A DNA stretch of 17,785 bases. Source: Faecalimonas sp. GTDB lineage: Bacteria > Bacillota > Clostridia > Lachnospirales > Lachnospiraceae. This document shows, piece after piece, positions 6,599 to 14,344 of this stretch. The position numbers and the translations under genes are program-made. The first letter of the stretch is position 1. Every line of letters begins with the position of its first letter. The notes below the pieces were generated by a model, which made no database searches, was not told the DNA's origin, and saw nothing but the letters and a program-made list of their open reading frames with translations. Where the stretch lies: contig JAHHTN010000036.1 of NCBI GenBank assembly GCA_020024645.1, forward strand, positions 1-17,785, written 5' to 3'.

Positions 6599-8077
6599 AT
6601 GAAGAGAAGAATGAAAAAACTAGTAACTATAGGGATAGCGTCAATGATGACAATGGCGTTGATAGCAGGTTGTGGTAAAAAGGCAACACCACAATCTTTG
6701 CTAACAGATATGAATACAAAATTGAAAGATGTAAAATCGACAGAAGCCAGTATGATTATGGATATGAAGTTATCTCAAAAAGGTGAGAAGGCAGAAGTAA
6801 AGATGAAAATGGACGCAGAAACCATTATAAAAACAGGAGAAAGTCATTCTGAGGGAGAAGTTAGCATGAAAGTTATGGGTCAGAGTGTTTCTACCGAAGT
6901 TGAAAGTTATGTAGTAAAAGAAGATGATGATTATGTTAATTATATGAACCAAGAAGGGGAATGGAAAAAAACAAAAGTTGACAAAGATAAAAAAACAAAG
7001 GTATCGACAGATTTGTTTGAAGAATTTGAAAAATCATTTGAAAAGTTTAAATTAAGTGAAGATCTTGTAAAAGTAAATGATAAAGAGTGCTTTGAATTAA
7101 AAGGTGAAGTTAGCTCAGAAATCATGAAATATGTATTAAGTAGTGATATGTCAAAAGAAGTAGATTTAGAATCGTATCTTTCAGATGAAGAAGAAGTAAA
7201 GGTACCTTGTACACTAAGTATTTACAAAGATGAGCTTCTTCCTGCAAAAATTACATTAGATATGAAAGATATGTTTAGTAAAATGGAAGATACTGCAGGA
7301 ATGGAAGTTGGAAAATTAAAATTAGAAATAAGTTATGATGAATTTAATAAAGTGAAAAAAATTAAAGTCCCAAAAGATGTTTTAAAAGAAACAGAAGGAT
7401 TTGGTGGCGGATTAGATTTTGATGATGATGATTTCCAATCAAATAGTAAGGAAAATGATGATACTCAAAATAATAGTGAAAGTTCAAATGCGAATGTATC
7501 AGATGCAATTGATTTAAAGCAAACAACAAATACATCTCCAGCTCCATTGAATAAATGGGTAAAAACAACAAGATATGCTACAGAAGATAGAAAATATCAT
7601 ACAGTTTATGTAAGAATCAATAAAGTAACAACAATGAGTGAAAATGCTAATTATGTAAATCAAGCAATTCAGCAAAATAATCAATTCTCTTCGAGAAAGA
7701 TTGATGTAAATCAATTGAAACTACCAGCAGATGTTGAATTTTGTGTGTTTGATTACGAAGTAATGGTTCCAAAAGATTTTCCTGCACCAGAATATGGAAT
7801 GATAGAACCTGAACTTAGTTTTTCTGCAAAAAATATTACTGGGGGAGGAATTCCAAGTGCAGATGGAACACATACATACCTCGGTATGGGAACTGCTACA
7901 AAAATGGAAGTAAGAAATGACGATGCAAAATATTATCCGGGAAATACTTATAAAATGCGTGGATGTTTTTCAATGGTAAAAGGATATAAAAATTATGTTT
8001 TTGAATCAACTTCAACTGAGGAAGGACAAGAAACAAGTGTAGAAACAATGATTAAAGGATACTTGTCAGCACACTAA
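6599..8077 (+). CDS. Two-domain lipoprotein with DUF6612/LppX-like N-terminal domain
   Basis: A 492-residue exported lipoprotein with a signal peptide and lipobox LIAGC (lipidated C25). Residues about 30-262 alternate hydrophobic and charged residues in a beta-rich pattern (SMIMDMKLSQKGEKAEVKMKM, YVVKEDDDYVNYM, CFELKGEV) resembling the DUF6612/LppX-type lipoproteins of Firmicutes, though that assignment is from memory. An acidic, Asn/Ser-rich linker (about 270-300, with DFDDDDF) joins a second globular domain at 319-492 that I do not recognise. That domain opens WVKTTRYATEDRKYHTVYVRI and looks like a beta sandwich. The gene starts behind AAGGAGG, 18 bases after the transglutaminase-like lipoprotein. 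Its signal peptide resembles its neighbour's (both begin MKRR). It ends just before a strong terminator and closes the sigma-factor cluster. Confidence 0.8.
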   Translation: MKRRMKKLVTIGIASMMTMALIAGCGKKATPQSLLTDMNTKLKDVKSTEASMIMDMKLSQKGEKAEVKMKMDAETIIKTGESHSEGEVSMKVMGQSVSTEVESYVVKEDDDYVNYMNQEGEWKKTKVDKDKKTKVSTDLFEEFEKSFEKFKLSEDLVKVNDKECFELKGEVSSEIMKYVLSSDMSKEVDLESYLSDEEEVKVPCTLSIYKDELLPAKITLDMKDMFSKMEDTAGMEVGKLKLEISYDEFNKVKKIKVPKDVLKETEGFGGGLDFDDDDFQSNSKENDDTQNNSESSNANVSDAIDLKQTTNTSPAPLNKWVKTTRYATEDRKYHTVYVRINKVTTMSENANYVNQAIQQNNQFSSRKIDVNQLKLPADVEFCVFDYEVMVPKDFPAPEYGMIEPELSFSAKNITGGGIPSADGTHTYLGMGTATKMEVRNDDAKYYPGNTYKMRGCFSMVKGYKNYVFESTSTEEGQETSVETMIKGYLSAH

Positions 8078-8082
8078 TCAAT

Positions 8083-8113
8083 AAATGGAGCAGGTTTTAA
8101 ACCTGCTCCATTT
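8083..8113. terminator. Bidirectional intrinsic terminator between converging genes
   Basis: A perfect 12-bp stem (8083-8094 with 8102-8113) encloses a 7-base loop, ttttaaa. It has A-rich flank on the left and T-rich flank on the right, so it can act on both strands. It ends the lipoprotein operon and rqcH. The rqcH stop codon (8099-8097) lies in the loop, and the preceding codons form one stem arm. Confidence 0.85.
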
Positions 8114-9830
8114 TAGATATATCTGAGTCGATAATTAAAGAATAATTTGTGTGATAGATAACAAACCCTGGTTTTGCTTTAGCAGGTTTTTTAATATGTT
8201 TTTTCTCTATATAATCAATTTCCACTTTTTCGTTTCCGCGACTTTTTGAATAATATGCAGCAAGACGTCCAGCCTCTTCAAAAGTGCGATCAGGAAGTTC
8301 TTCTCCATTTGTTTTTACGATAACATGAGAACCTGGAACACCTTTTGCGTGAAACCACCAGTCATTTCCAACTGCAAAATGGAAAGTAAGTTCCTCGTTT
8401 TGCATATTATTTTTTCCAACATAGATATGGAATCCATCGCTGGAAAGGTAGTGTAGAGGTTTGTTTGTGATTTTTACTTTCTTTTTTGTAAACTTGCGTT
8501 TTACATATCCAGATTCGACTAATTCTTCTTTTATTTGCAAAAGATCATCTTCGTTCAAAGCAATATCAAGAGAATTACTTACTGATTCCAAATAAGTGAT
8601 ATCATCTCTTGTTTCTTTAATAAGTTCATTCAATGCTTCAAATGTACGTTTTTGTTTATTGTATTTATCAAAATATTTTTTTGCATTTTCCATAGGAGTT
8701 TTTGTATTGTCCAGTGGAATGAGAATTATTTCATTTGTGTAGTAATTGAGTGCTTCTAGTTGTTTTGCACCTTTTTCTACGTTGTATCCATAAGTATGGA
8801 GAAGTTCACCGTATACCTTGTATTTTTCGCGATTTTCTGTGTCGTGAAGTTGTTTTGTTTGTAGAGTATATTTTTTGCGGTTTCGTTCAAGTGCAGTTTG
8901 CACAACACGGCGTAAATCAGAAGATTTTTGACGAATACGAGTAATTGTGTTTTTGGTAGAGTAATATGTTTCCAAAAGTTGAGAAACAGATGAAAAAGTT
9001 TTCTCTTCATATTGCGTATAGTGAGAAAGTGGAATACAAGAAAATTCAATAGGTTCTTGTCCTTTGTAATAAATGACAGGGTGAAAATCGCCTTCTTTTA
9101 CAGAATCAAAATAGAGAGAAAATTGATTAAAAAAGTGAAGAAACACATCATCTGATAAATCTCGTGGAGTTATCTCGGAAGGGATTCCTGATATATGACA
9201 GAGTTCTTCTGCGATAACGGGACTAATTCCTGTAAAGGAAGTATAGATTGCTTTTCCAAGGGGCATAGGCTTACTAGTTAACAAAGTACGAAATTCTTCT
9301 TCGGCTACAGTAAGAGGATTATGTCGTTCCATAGTGTCTGGAATAAAATAGGGACGTCCTGGAAGAACTTCGCGCACAGAACTCATTTGTGCAGGAACGT
9401 GTTTAATACTGTCAATAATTATTCCTTTGTCATCACAAAAAATAATATTACTATGTTTCCCCATAATTTCTACAATTAATTGTTTTTTACATAAATCGCC
9501 AAGTTCATCTAAGTGTTCAATTTCAAAACAGATGATTCGTTCTAGTTTTGGTTGATAAATACTGGTAATCCGACCATTGTTTATATGTTTCCTTAAAAGC
9601 ATACAAAAATTAGGTGCTGTCATCGGACTTGGTTTATTTATATTAGTCAAATAAATAAGAGGGAGTGATGCACTTGCGGAAAGATAAAGTCTTTTCTGTC
9701 CCCTTGGTGTTTTTATTGTTAAAAGTAACTCATCTGCTTCAGGTTGTGCAATTTTATTAATTCTCCCATCTTTTAAAGAGGTATTTAATTCTTGTACAAT
9801 AGTTGAAATAGTAATTCCATCGAAAGCCAT
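8097..9830 (-). CDS. rqcH: RqcH / NFACT-family ribosome-associated quality control factor
   Basis: The 577-residue bacterial Rqc2/NEMF homologue, long annotated as fibronectin-binding protein FbpA/YloA. Family members bind obstructed 50S subunits carrying peptidyl-tRNA and recruit tRNA-Ala to add C-terminal alanine tails. The NFACT-N domain begins MAFDG and contains NFCMLLRKHI (74-83), E97-R98 where B. subtilis RqcH has the functional Asp-Arg pair, and EIMGKHSNII (121-130). A helix-hairpin-helix-like segment is near 191-210, coiled-coil-prone regions lie at about 285-345 and 375-420, and NFACT-R (about 460-560) has DWWFHAKGVPGSHVI. I chose the start at 9830 because family proteins begin M(S/A)FDG and AAAGGAT precedes it; the ATG at 9854 has no ribosome binding site. 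It diverges from yicC, resembling the B. subtilis yloA-yloC neighbourhood. Confidence 0.95.
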   Translation of the reverse strand: MAFDGITISTIVQELNTSLKDGRINKIAQPEADELLLTIKTPRGQKRLYLSASASLPLIYLTNINKPSPMTAPNFCMLLRKHINNGRITSIYQPKLERIICFEIEHLDELGDLCKKQLIVEIMGKHSNIIFCDDKGIIIDSIKHVPAQMSSVREVLPGRPYFIPDTMERHNPLTVAEEEFRTLLTSKPMPLGKAIYTSFTGISPVIAEELCHISGIPSEITPRDLSDDVFLHFFNQFSLYFDSVKEGDFHPVIYYKGQEPIEFSCIPLSHYTQYEEKTFSSVSQLLETYYSTKNTITRIRQKSSDLRRVVQTALERNRKKYTLQTKQLHDTENREKYKVYGELLHTYGYNVEKGAKQLEALNYYTNEIILIPLDNTKTPMENAKKYFDKYNKQKRTFEALNELIKETRDDITYLESVSNSLDIALNEDDLLQIKEELVESGYVKRKFTKKKVKITNKPLHYLSSDGFHIYVGKNNMQNEELTFHFAVGNDWWFHAKGVPGSHVIVKTNGEELPDRTFEEAGRLAAYYSKSRGNEKVEIDYIEKKHIKKPAKAKPGFVIYHTNYSLIIDSDISKMEQV

Positions 9831-9870
9831 AAATTCAATCCTTTCTGTTATCATTAATGTGTGTCAATTT

Positions 9871-9899
9871 AGTATAACATGACTTGATTCATCAGTAAA
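9871..9899 (-). promoter_or_regulatory. Probable rqcH promoter
   Basis: On the minus strand, TTTACT (9899-9894) and TATACT (9876-9871) are 17 bases apart. The predicted transcript leader is about 35 bases to the ATG at 9830. Its -35 lies four bases from the -35 of the divergent yicC promoter. Confidence 0.6.
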
Positions 9900-9903
9900 T
9901 GAA

Positions 9904-9932
9904 TTGACGATACTTTCCAAATAGATTATAAT
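9904..9932 (+). promoter_or_regulatory. Promoter of the yicC-gmk-rpoZ-rimO-pgsA-cinA operon
   Basis: TTGACG (9904-9909) and a perfect TATAAT (9927-9932) are separated by exactly 17 bases, 44 bases upstream of the yicC start. This is the only strong promoter visible for the six closely packed genes that follow. Confidence 0.8.
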
Positions 9933-9976
9933 AAAAGGAAGTATTGCAATAGAATAAACGATAAGAGGGTAATAGC

Positions 9977-10855
9977 ATGATAAAAAGCATGACAGGTTTC
10001 GGAAGATGTGAAATTTCTGAAGCAGAGCGTAAGTTTACGGTAGAATTAAAAGGAGTAAATCACAGATATTTAGAAGTGAATATTCGTATGCCGAAAAAGT
10101 TGAATTTTTTTGAAGCATCTATTCGTAATCTGTTGAAAAAGTACGCGCAGAGAGGAAAAGTGGATATTTTCATTACATATGAAGATTTTTCAGAAAATCA
10201 AGTTTCATTAAAATATAACGAAAACTTAGCTGAAGAATACTTGAGATATTTTAAGCAGATGAAGGAAAAATTTTCTCTTGAAAATGATATTCGTGTATCT
10301 ACACTTTCACGTTATCCAGAAATATTTACGATGGAAGAACAGGAAATAGATGAAGAGGAAATATGGAATGTACTTGAGAAAGCGCTAGAAGGAGCGTTTT
10401 CACAGTTTGTTTCAACAAGAATAACAGAAGGTGAAGCATTAAAGAAAGATATTGTTTCGAAATTAGATGAGATGCTTGTTCTTGTAGGAAAAATAGAAGA
10501 ACGTTCTCCTGCGATCGTTTCTGAGTATCGAGAAAAGTTAGAAATGAAAGTGCAAGAGTTGTTAACAGATACGCAGATAGAAGAATCTAGAATTGCCTCT
10601 GAAGTAGTAATTTTTGCAGATAAAATTTGTACAGATGAAGAGACTGTTAGGTTAAGAAGTCATATATCACACATGAAGGATACTTTAGAAGAAGCGGAAG
10701 GGATTGGAAGAAAACTTGACTTTATTGCACAAGAAATGAACCGAGAAGCAAACACTATTTTATCTAAGGCGAATGATTTAGAAGTATCAAACCATGCCAT
10801 TGATTTAAAAACAGGTATAGAAAAAATAAGAGAACAGATTCAAAATATTGAGTAA
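9977..10855 (+). CDS. yicC: YicC/YloC-family endoribonuclease
   Basis: A 292-residue YicC-family protein. E. coli YicC is reported as an endoribonuclease linked to small-RNA turnover; the role in Firmicutes is less clear. The N-terminal family signature MIKSMTGFGR is at 1-10 and VNHRYLEVNIRMP at about 27-39. The DUF1732 C-terminal region ends with EMNREANTILSKANDLEVSN and IREQIQNIE, nearly the same as the E. coli ending. The length is typical. Translation begins at 9977 behind AGAGGGT. It is the first gene of the operon and is 12 bases from gmk. In B. subtilis a small gene, remA, usually lies between yloC and gmk; it is absent here. Confidence 0.93.
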   Translation: MIKSMTGFGRCEISEAERKFTVELKGVNHRYLEVNIRMPKKLNFFEASIRNLLKKYAQRGKVDIFITYEDFSENQVSLKYNENLAEEYLRYFKQMKEKFSLENDIRVSTLSRYPEIFTMEEQEIDEEEIWNVLEKALEGAFSQFVSTRITEGEALKKDIVSKLDEMLVLVGKIEERSPAIVSEYREKLEMKVQELLTDTQIEESRIASEVVIFADKICTDEETVRLRSHISHMKDTLEEAEGIGRKLDFIAQEMNREANTILSKANDLEVSNHAIDLKTGIEKIREQIQNIE

Positions 10856-10867
10856 AGGATGAACAAA

Positions 10868-11500
10868 ATGAAAAGAAAAGGAATTTTAATTGTTGTGTCT
10901 GGTTTTTCGGGTGCTGGAAAAGGAACAGTGATGAAAGAACTTTTAAACTGCTATGATAATTATGCATTATCTATTTCTGCCACAACAAGAAAACCTCGCG
11001 AGGGAGAACAAAATGGAAGGGAGTATTTTTTCAAAACTATAGAAGAGTTTGAAAAAATGATTGCGAAAGATGAGTTAATAGAGTATGCTAGATATGTAGG
11101 CAATTATTATGGTACTCCACGTTCTTATGTAGAAAAACAGTTAGAAGCAGGGAAAGACGTTATTTTGGAAATTGAAATTCAAGGAGCGTTGAAGGTGAAA
11201 AAAAAGTATCCTGAAACACTACTTCTTTTTATTACTCCACCGAATGCTAAAGAATTGAAAAGACGTCTAATTGGTCGTGGTACAGAAACGATGGAAGTGA
11301 TTGAATCACGTATGAGACGTGCTGCAGAAGAAGCAGAAGGAATGAGTGATTATGATTATATTGTCGTAAATGATCATTTAGATATTTGCGTGGAAGAAAC
11401 GCATAATATTATACAGAGCGAACACAATAGAGTATTTCGCAATGAAGATTTGATGAATCAAATAGAAGAAGAATTAAGAGGAGAAGCGAAAGGAGAATAA
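10868..11500 (+). CDS. gmk: Guanylate kinase
   Basis: A 210-residue guanylate kinase, which phosphorylates GMP to GDP with ATP and is essential for GTP and (p)ppGpp supply. The P-loop GFSGAGKGT is at 12-20. The GMP-binding signature SATTRKPREGEQNGREYFF spans about 37-55. E72 and YYGTPRSYVE follow, then EIEIQGA (101-107), the lid region RRLIGRGTE and YDYIVVND near 163-169. I prefer the ATG at 10868: AAAGGA lies 8 bases before it, whereas the upstream ATG at 10859 (three more residues) overlaps that same site. It lies between yicC and rpoZ, the usual Firmicute order, where Gmk and the omega subunit are both relevant to (p)ppGpp metabolism. Confidence 0.97.
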   Translation: MKRKGILIVVSGFSGAGKGTVMKELLNCYDNYALSISATTRKPREGEQNGREYFFKTIEEFEKMIAKDELIEYARYVGNYYGTPRSYVEKQLEAGKDVILEIEIQGALKVKKKYPETLLLFITPPNAKELKRRLIGRGTETMEVIESRMRRAAEEAEGMSDYDYIVVNDHLDICVEETHNIIQSEHNRVFRNEDLMNQIEEELRGEAKGE

Positions 11501-11504
11501 GATT

Positions 11505-11747
11505 ATGTTACACCCATCATATACAGATTTGATGAAAGTAGTAAACCAAGATGTAGAGGAAGGTGCAACAAAGATTGTAAATAGCCGTTATTCTATTGTA
11601 CTTGCAACTTCTAAAAGAGCAAGACAAATTATTGATGGCGATACACCTTTAGTTCCTACAAAAGATGGCGAAAAACCGCTATCTATTGCTATTGATGAAT
11701 TGAACAATGCAAAAATTAAAATTATTGCAGAAGATTCAGAACAATAA
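11505..11747 (+). CDS. rpoZ: RNA polymerase omega subunit
   Basis: An 80-residue omega subunit, which helps assemble and stabilise the beta-prime subunit of RNA polymerase. The family core is visible: HPSYTDLMK near the N-terminus, then SRYSIVLATSKRARQIIDG (27-45), PLSIAIDEL (58-66) and a basic/acidic C-terminus. The start at 11505 is preceded by AAAGGAGAA inside the gmk 3' end, four bases after the gmk stop, which indicates tight coupling. A stable hairpin follows, before rimO. Confidence 0.95.
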   Translation: MLHPSYTDLMKVVNQDVEEGATKIVNSRYSIVLATSKRARQIIDGDTPLVPTKDGEKPLSIAIDELNNAKIKIIAEDSEQ

Positions 11748-11755
11748 TAAAGCAG

Positions 11756-11783
11756 AGGGCAGATGCCATAAGGTATCTGCCCT
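11756..11783 (+). other. Intra-operon RNA hairpin between rpoZ and rimO
   Basis: A 12-bp stem (11756-11767 with 11772-11783, one G-U pair) closes the tetraloop ATAA. It is GC-rich by local standards (GGGCAGATGCC arm). It is not followed by a T-tract, so it is unlikely to be an efficient intrinsic terminator. It may stabilise or process the upstream mRNA. It occupies most of the 59-base gap. Confidence 0.6.
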
Positions 11784-11806
11784 GTTAGGTATAAAGGAGA
11801 AAACGA

Positions 11807-13129
11807 ATGAATATATTATTTATTTCGCTTGGGTGCGATAAAAATTTAGTAGACACAGAGGTGATGCTTGGTTTATTGGCATCTAAAGGACATCAGATGG
11901 TTGATGATGAGAATGAGGCAGATATTATTGTGATTAATACTTGTTGCTTTATTCATGACGCCAAAGAGGAAAGTATCCAAAACATTTTAGAAATGGCTGA
12001 GTTAAAAAAGGAAGGACGTCTAAAAGTCCTTATTGTAACTGGTTGTCTTGCTCAGAGGTATAAAGAAGAAATTATTGAAGAAATTCCAGAAGTAGATGCG
12101 GTTCTTGGTACAACTTCTTATGATAAAATATTAGAAGCGATTGATGAAGCTTTGGAGGGACACCACCATATAGAAATGACAGATATCAATTCACTACCTC
12201 TTGTAGATGCAAAACGACTTGTTACAACAGGAGGACATTTTGCGTATTTGAAGATAGCAGAAGGTTGTGATAAACATTGCACATATTGTATTATTCCGAA
12301 AATAAGAGGGAATTTCAGAAGTGTTCCAATGGAAAGATTGATCAAGGAAGCAGAAGAACTAGCTGAACAAGGTGTGAAAGAATTAATTTTAGTTGCACAG
12401 GAAACAACGCTTTATGGGAAAGACCTTTATGGAGAGAAAAGCTTACATAAATTATTAAGAGAATTATGTAAGATTTCAGGAATACATTGGATTCGTATTT
12501 TGTACTGCTATCCAGAAGAAATTACAGATGAATTGATTCAAGTAATCAAAGAAGAAAAGAAAATTTGTCACTATTTAGATTTACCGATTCAGCATGCAAG
12601 TGATGCAATATTGAAACGTATGGGAAGACGTACCTCAAAAGCTCAATTAAAAGAAATTATAGGAAAACTTCGTACAGAAATTCCAGATATTACTCTCCGT
12701 ACAACATTAATTACTGGATTTCCGGGGGAAACGGAAGAACAGCACGAAGAATTAATGGAATTTGTAGATGAGATGGAATTTGATCGTTTGGGAGTATTCA
12801 CATATTCCCCAGAAGAAGATACAGCTGCTGCACTTATGGACAATCAGATTGATGAAGATGTGAAAGCAGATAGGCAGGCTGAGTTGATGGAATTGCAGCA
12901 GGATATAGCTTTTGATTTAGCAGAAGATATGGTGGGAAAAGAAGTACTTGTTTTAATTGAAGGAAAAGTGGCAGATGAGAATGCTTATGTGGGAAGGACA
13001 TACAAAGATGCACCGAATGTAGATGGATTAATCTTTGTTAATACAGAAGACGAACTGATGTCAGGCGATTTTGCGAAAGTAAAAGTGACAGGTGCGTTAG
13101 AATATGATTTGATAGGAGAGATTATATAA
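11807..13129 (+). CDS. rimO: Ribosomal protein S12 methylthiotransferase RimO
   Basis: A 440-residue radical-SAM methylthiotransferase that modifies the conserved aspartate of ribosomal protein S12. The N-terminal UPF0004 domain supplies C10, C46 and C80 for one 4Fe-4S cluster. The radical-SAM cluster motif is CDKHCTYC (C154, C158, C161). A TRAM domain covers about 375-440. YLKIAEGCDKHCTYCIIPKIRG and the N-terminal ISLGCDKNLVDTEVM favour RimO over MiaB. The start has a good AAAGGAGAA site. The TAA stop shares its last A with the ATG of pgsA, so the two genes are translationally coupled. Confidence 0.96.
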   Translation: MNILFISLGCDKNLVDTEVMLGLLASKGHQMVDDENEADIIVINTCCFIHDAKEESIQNILEMAELKKEGRLKVLIVTGCLAQRYKEEIIEEIPEVDAVLGTTSYDKILEAIDEALEGHHHIEMTDINSLPLVDAKRLVTTGGHFAYLKIAEGCDKHCTYCIIPKIRGNFRSVPMERLIKEAEELAEQGVKELILVAQETTLYGKDLYGEKSLHKLLRELCKISGIHWIRILYCYPEEITDELIQVIKEEKKICHYLDLPIQHASDAILKRMGRRTSKAQLKEIIGKLRTEIPDITLRTTLITGFPGETEEQHEELMEFVDEMEFDRLGVFTYSPEEDTAAALMDNQIDEDVKADRQAELMELQQDIAFDLAEDMVGKEVLVLIEGKVADENAYVGRTYKDAPNVDGLIFVNTEDELMSGDFAKVKVTGALEYDLIGEII

Positions 13130-13674
13130 TGAATTTACCAAATAAGTTGACAGTGCTAAGAGTGATAATGATTATTCCGTTCGTTGTATTTATGTTAAAT
13201 ACAGGAATTGCTGGTGATGCGAGCAAATGGATTGCGGTAAGTATTTTTATCGTAGCAAGTTTAACAGATTTATTGGATGGAAAAATTGCCAGAAAATATA
13301 ATCTTGTTACGAATTTCGGAAAATTTATGGATCCATTGGCAGACAAATTACTTGTTTGTTCAGCGATGATTTGCCTTATTGAAATGGGAAAACTTCCAGC
13401 TTGGGTTGTTATTATTATTATCAGCCGAGAATTTATTATTAGCGGTTTTCGTTTAGTTGCATCTGATAATGGGATCGTTATTGCAGCAAGTTATTGGGGA
13501 AAATTTAAGACCACATTTCAGATGCTCATGGTTGTATTTTTAATTATTGATTTAGGTGGTGCTTTTGTTACTGTAGAGACAATTTTGATTTATGTTTCGC
13601 TTGCATTGACAATTATTTCCCTTGTAGATTATATTGTTAAAAACAAACAAGTTTTGACGCAAGGTGGTATGTAG
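13129..13674 (+). CDS. pgsA: CDP-diacylglycerol-glycerol-3-phosphate 3-phosphatidyltransferase
   Basis: A 181-residue integral membrane enzyme that makes phosphatidylglycerol phosphate from CDP-diacylglycerol and glycerol-3-phosphate, the committed step to phosphatidylglycerol and cardiolipin. The CDP-alcohol phosphotransferase signature is complete: D47, D50-G51, A54-R55, G64, D68 and D72. SREFIISGFRLVA (99-111) is typical of PgsA. Several hydrophobic helices are visible (about 12-24, 34-46, 74-99, 130-147 and 150-170). The start overlaps the rimO stop by one base and the stop is one base before cinA. The rimO-pgsA-cinA order is common in Firmicutes, where recA often follows; recA is not in this window. 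Confidence 0.95.
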   Translation: MNLPNKLTVLRVIMIIPFVVFMLNTGIAGDASKWIAVSIFIVASLTDLLDGKIARKYNLVTNFGKFMDPLADKLLVCSAMICLIEMGKLPAWVVIIIISREFIISGFRLVASDNGIVIAASYWGKFKTTFQMLMVVFLIIDLGGAFVTVETILIYVSLALTIISLVDYIVKNKQVLTQGGM

Positions 13675-13675
13675 A

Positions 13676-14155
13676 ATGGAGTTAGAAGAACAAGTTGTTG
13701 AGAAATTAATTGAAAGAAATTGGAAAATTACAACAGCAGAATCGTGTACAGGAGGTCTTTTGGCAGGAAGAATTTTAAACGTGTCTGGAGCATCTTCTGT
13801 ATACGAAGAAGGACATATTACATATTCTAATGAAGCTAAGGAAAAGATTTTGAATGTTTCGCACGATATACTTGAAAAATATGGAGCTGTTAGTATCCAC
13901 ACAGCAAAACAGATGGCTGTAGGAGCTGCTAAAATTGCAAATGCAGATGTAGCACTTAGTACTACAGGAATTGCAGGACCTACGGGAGAAACAAAAGATA
14001 AACCGGTTGGTTTGATTTATGTGTCCTGCTATATTTTGGGTAAGGTTTATAGTAAAGAATTACATTTAAAAGGTAGTAGAGAAGAAAATCGTGCAAAGAC
14101 AGTGGAGATGGCATTGGAACTTTTCTTGGAAAATTATTGTAAAGAGAGTAAATAA
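13676..14155 (+). CDS. Stand-alone CinA C-terminal domain, nicotinamide-nucleotide amidase (PncC-like)
   Basis: A 159-residue protein that is only the C-terminal amidase domain of CinA. PncC enzymes deamidate NMN to nicotinate mononucleotide in NAD salvage. TAESCTGGLLAGR starts at residue 20, YSNEAK at 50, GAVS at 70-73 and TGIAGPTG at 97-104, with KPVGLIYV after it. The N-terminal MoCF-like domain of full-length CinA is absent. The ATG at 13676 lies 8 bases after AAGGTGG; a GTG at 13664 would overlap pgsA. It is the last gene of the operon. The 189 bases downstream are AT-rich and show no clear terminator. The catalytic assignment follows the family. Confidence 0.9.
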   Translation: MELEEQVVEKLIERNWKITTAESCTGGLLAGRILNVSGASSVYEEGHITYSNEAKEKILNVSHDILEKYGAVSIHTAKQMAVGAAKIANADVALSTTGIAGPTGETKDKPVGLIYVSCYILGKVYSKELHLKGSREENRAKTVEMALELFLENYCKESK

Positions 14156-14344
14156 TATAGTCATATTTAACAATGATTTATAAAAAACAGAGGAACTATA
14201 GCGTAGATTGTCGAATTATAAAAAAAAAAGAAAAAGATATAGACGAAAAGTTAGATTTGTGAGAAAATGGAGTTACATATGGTGTTAAAGATATAACAAA
14301 CACTGTTAAAGAAAAAATCATACACAGTTGAAAGGAGTTTTATC

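Noticed and set aside
13552..13902. Open frame of 116 codons on the minus strand across pgsA and cinA
   Set aside because: It runs antisense to two clear conserved genes and their junction, shows no family features and has no promoter or ribosome binding site.
14156..14344. Promoter and small peptide before the NifU-like gene (TATAAC at 14292-14297; frame MELHMVLKI)
   Set aside because: No acceptable -35 at 16-18 bases from the -10 candidate, and the nine-codon frame lacks a ribosome binding site. The region is AT-rich with only short repeats such as TGTTAAAG; a promoter must be here or upstream but I cannot place it.
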